Shown one piece after another: positions 62,683 to 64,000 of a stretch of DNA of 64,000 nt. Position numbers and translations under genes: made by a program. The stretch is from positions 2,501-66,500 of the forward strand of contig JAJCZZ010000059.1 in the NCBI GenBank assembly GCA_029262115.1. The letters run 5' to 3'. The notes below the pieces were generated by a model. The model made no database searches. It was not told the DNA's origin and was given only the letters and a program-made list of their open reading frames with translations. Origin of the DNA: Gemmatimonadota bacterium (GTDB lineage Bacteria > Gemmatimonadota > Gemmatimonadetes > Longimicrobiales > Gaopeijiaceae). Numbering within the stretch: the first letter of the stretch is position 1; each line of letters begins with the position of its first letter.

Positions 62683-63954
62683 CTAACCCTCCCACCGGCG
62701 CAGAGCGAGACACACGTTATGTCCGCCGAATCCGAAGGAATTGCTCAGGGCCAAGGACACCGGCCGCTCCACCGGGCCGTCGTGTGCGTAGTTCAAGTCG
62801 CAAGCCGGGTCGGGCGTCTCGAGGTTGATCGTTGGAGGGATTCGACCCTCCCGGAGCGTCTGGATCGTGATGAACGCCTCCATGACCCCCGCCGCCCCCA
62901 GAAGATGGCCCGTCATCGACTTGGTCGAGCCCATGATGATCGAGTAGGCGTGCTCCCCGAGCACCTCCTTCACCGCAGCGGTCTCGATCGCGTCCGCCAT
63001 GGTCGACGTCCCGTGCGCGTTCACATAGTCCACGTCCGTGGCCTCGACACCGGCTTCCGCCAACGCCTGACGCATCGCGTGCTGAGCCCCGTACCCGTCG
63101 GGCGGCGGCGCGGTGATGTGGTAGGCATCCCCCGACAGCCCGTAACCGACCACCTCCGCCAGGATCGGTACGCCGCGAGCCTTCGCGCGCTCCAATTCCT
63201 CGAGCACCAGAGCCCCGGCCCCCTCACCCATTACGAAGCCGTCCCGCGTCAGATCGAAGGGCCTGCTGGCCCCTTCCGGATCGTCGTTGCGGGTGGACAT
63301 CGCCTTCATGGCGGCAAAGCCGGCCACCGTCATCGGGGTGATGGTCGCCTCGGTGCCACCCGCCAGCATCATGTCCGCCACACCGAACTGGATGTGACGA
63401 ACCGCCGCTCCGATGGCGTGTGCGCTCGACGCGCACGCCGACACCGTGGCGTAGTTGGGCCCCTGCAGATTCCAGCGCATGGAAATCAGGCCCGCGGAGA
63501 TATCCGGTATGAACATCGGGATGAAGAACGGGCTCACGCGGTTGGGACCCGACTCGATCAGCTTACGATGCTGTTCCTCGAACGTCCCGATCCCGCCGAT
63601 TCCGCTTCCGAACACCACTCCGAAGCGCTCAGGCGCCACGCCGTTCGGAACCCCGTCCTCCAGATTCGCGTGGGCCATGGCTTGGAACGCCGCGGCCAGC
63701 GCGAATTGAGAGACCCGATCGTATCGCCGGGCCTCCTTCCGATCCATGTACCGCTCCGGATCGAAGTCCTTCACCTCGCATGCGATCCGGGTCGCGAAGT
63801 CCTCTGTGGCGTCGAAGGCCCGGATCCGACCCGCACCGCTGACACCGTCCAGAAGGTTCTTCCAGGTCGTGGTCGCGTCGTTCCCCACCGGTGAAACAAC
63901 GCCCATGCCGGTGACCACCACCCTGCGACCTGGGTCGCCCGAACCGCCTCCCAT
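62683..63954 (-). CDS. fabF: 3-oxoacyl-[acyl-carrier-protein] synthase II
   Basis: A 423-residue condensing enzyme of fatty acid elongation. The Cys-His-His triad is complete: Cys174 (VSACASSAH), His314 (NAHGTS) and His350 (SMTGHLLGAAG), with Lys345. GVVSPVGND and the C-terminal SNSFGFGGHNV match FabF rather than FabH. ATG 63954 is used; acpP would normally lie upstream but the window ends 46 bases beyond. Confidence 0.96.
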   Translation of the reverse strand: MGGGSGDPGRRVVVTGMGVVSPVGNDATTTWKNLLDGVSGAGRIRAFDATEDFATRIACEVKDFDPERYMDRKEARRYDRVSQFALAAAFQAMAHANLEDGVPNGVAPERFGVVFGSGIGGIGTFEEQHRKLIESGPNRVSPFFIPMFIPDISAGLISMRWNLQGPNYATVSACASSAHAIGAAVRHIQFGVADMMLAGGTEATITPMTVAGFAAMKAMSTRNDDPEGASRPFDLTRDGFVMGEGAGALVLEELERAKARGVPILAEVVGYGLSGDAYHITAPPPDGYGAQHAMRQALAEAGVEATDVDYVNAHGTSTMADAIETAAVKEVLGEHAYSIIMGSTKSMTGHLLGAAGVMEAFITIQTLREGRIPPTINLETPDPACDLNYAHDGPVERPVSLALSNSFGFGGHNVCLALRRWEG

Positions 63955-64000
63955 AGCGCTCCCGACTCCCGGAGCCCGGCTCAGCTTTCCTGGGAGTGCT

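Noticed and set aside
1-64000. CRISPR array, rRNA, tmRNA or RNase P RNA
   Set aside because: No regularly spaced direct repeats and no recognisable conserved RNA sequence were found on either strand.

Overview
This is a GC-rich window of bacterial chromosome with tightly packed genes, mostly in long runs on the minus strand with 4- to 13-base start/stop overlaps. A SusC/SusD pair, a large sortilin-type propeller, secreted M14, M20 and S41 peptidases, many small lipoproteins, an LptE/Mla/LpxH diderm envelope set and a full Mrp antiporter together suggest a Gemmatimonadota-like, possibly marine, bacterium. That taxonomic call is inference from gene content; no rRNA gene lies in the window. A tRNA-Sec gene indicates that the organism decodes UGA as selenocysteine.

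Left region (1-8200) is the accessory part. It holds a lipoprotein gene beside a MITE-like repeat, tRNA-Arg, a second lipoprotein gene, then a P4-type tyrosine recombinase with a translationally coupled gene of unknown family and two small cargo genes, ending in an intact tRNA-Pro(TGG). A 25-base remnant of the tRNA anticodon arm lies just before the integrase, and a 43-base exact copy of the 5' half of tRNA-Pro lies at 8104-8146. All three copies share a 12-base core over the anticodon loop. I read this as a roughly 3.3 kb integrative element (2100-5426) beside a second, integrase-free segment (5427-8146) carrying a TauE/SafE transporter and an unknown 286-residue protein. Two cargo genes look frame-disrupted.

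8196-19189 (minus) is one long envelope/ion-homeostasis run: LolB/LolA-like lipoprotein, lptE, mrpE-F-G, a split MrpA C-terminal subunit, mrpB-C, three D-type antiporter subunits with a small two-helix protein between the second and third, then rfaE2, rph, rdgB and a DUF971 gene. lpxH diverges at 19285. 20041-30530 holds a DUF5683-like gene, tRNA-Sec, small lipoproteins, a sortilin-propeller protein and the susC-susD pair with a good sigma70-type promoter.

30818-35123 (minus) is a five-gene overlapping operon: a Cys-rich propeller lipoprotein, a TlpA thioredoxin, a PLP-dependent D-serine dehydratase/D-threonine aldolase, rfaE1 and RidA. Diverging from it is a 1042-residue protein that joins a zinc-protease domain, a TolB-like propeller and a C-terminal beta-barrel. 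38642-44273 holds a frame-disrupted gene, a Gly/Tyr-repeat secreted protein, an outer-membrane barrel and mlaD-mlaF-mlaE. The right end carries M20 peptidase, SDR, M14 carboxypeptidase, two divergent propeller genes, OsmC, a sensor kinase, CorC, lspA, nadE, S41 protease, xerD, dedA, ispF and fabF. No CRISPR array, rRNA or insertion sequence with a transposase was found.
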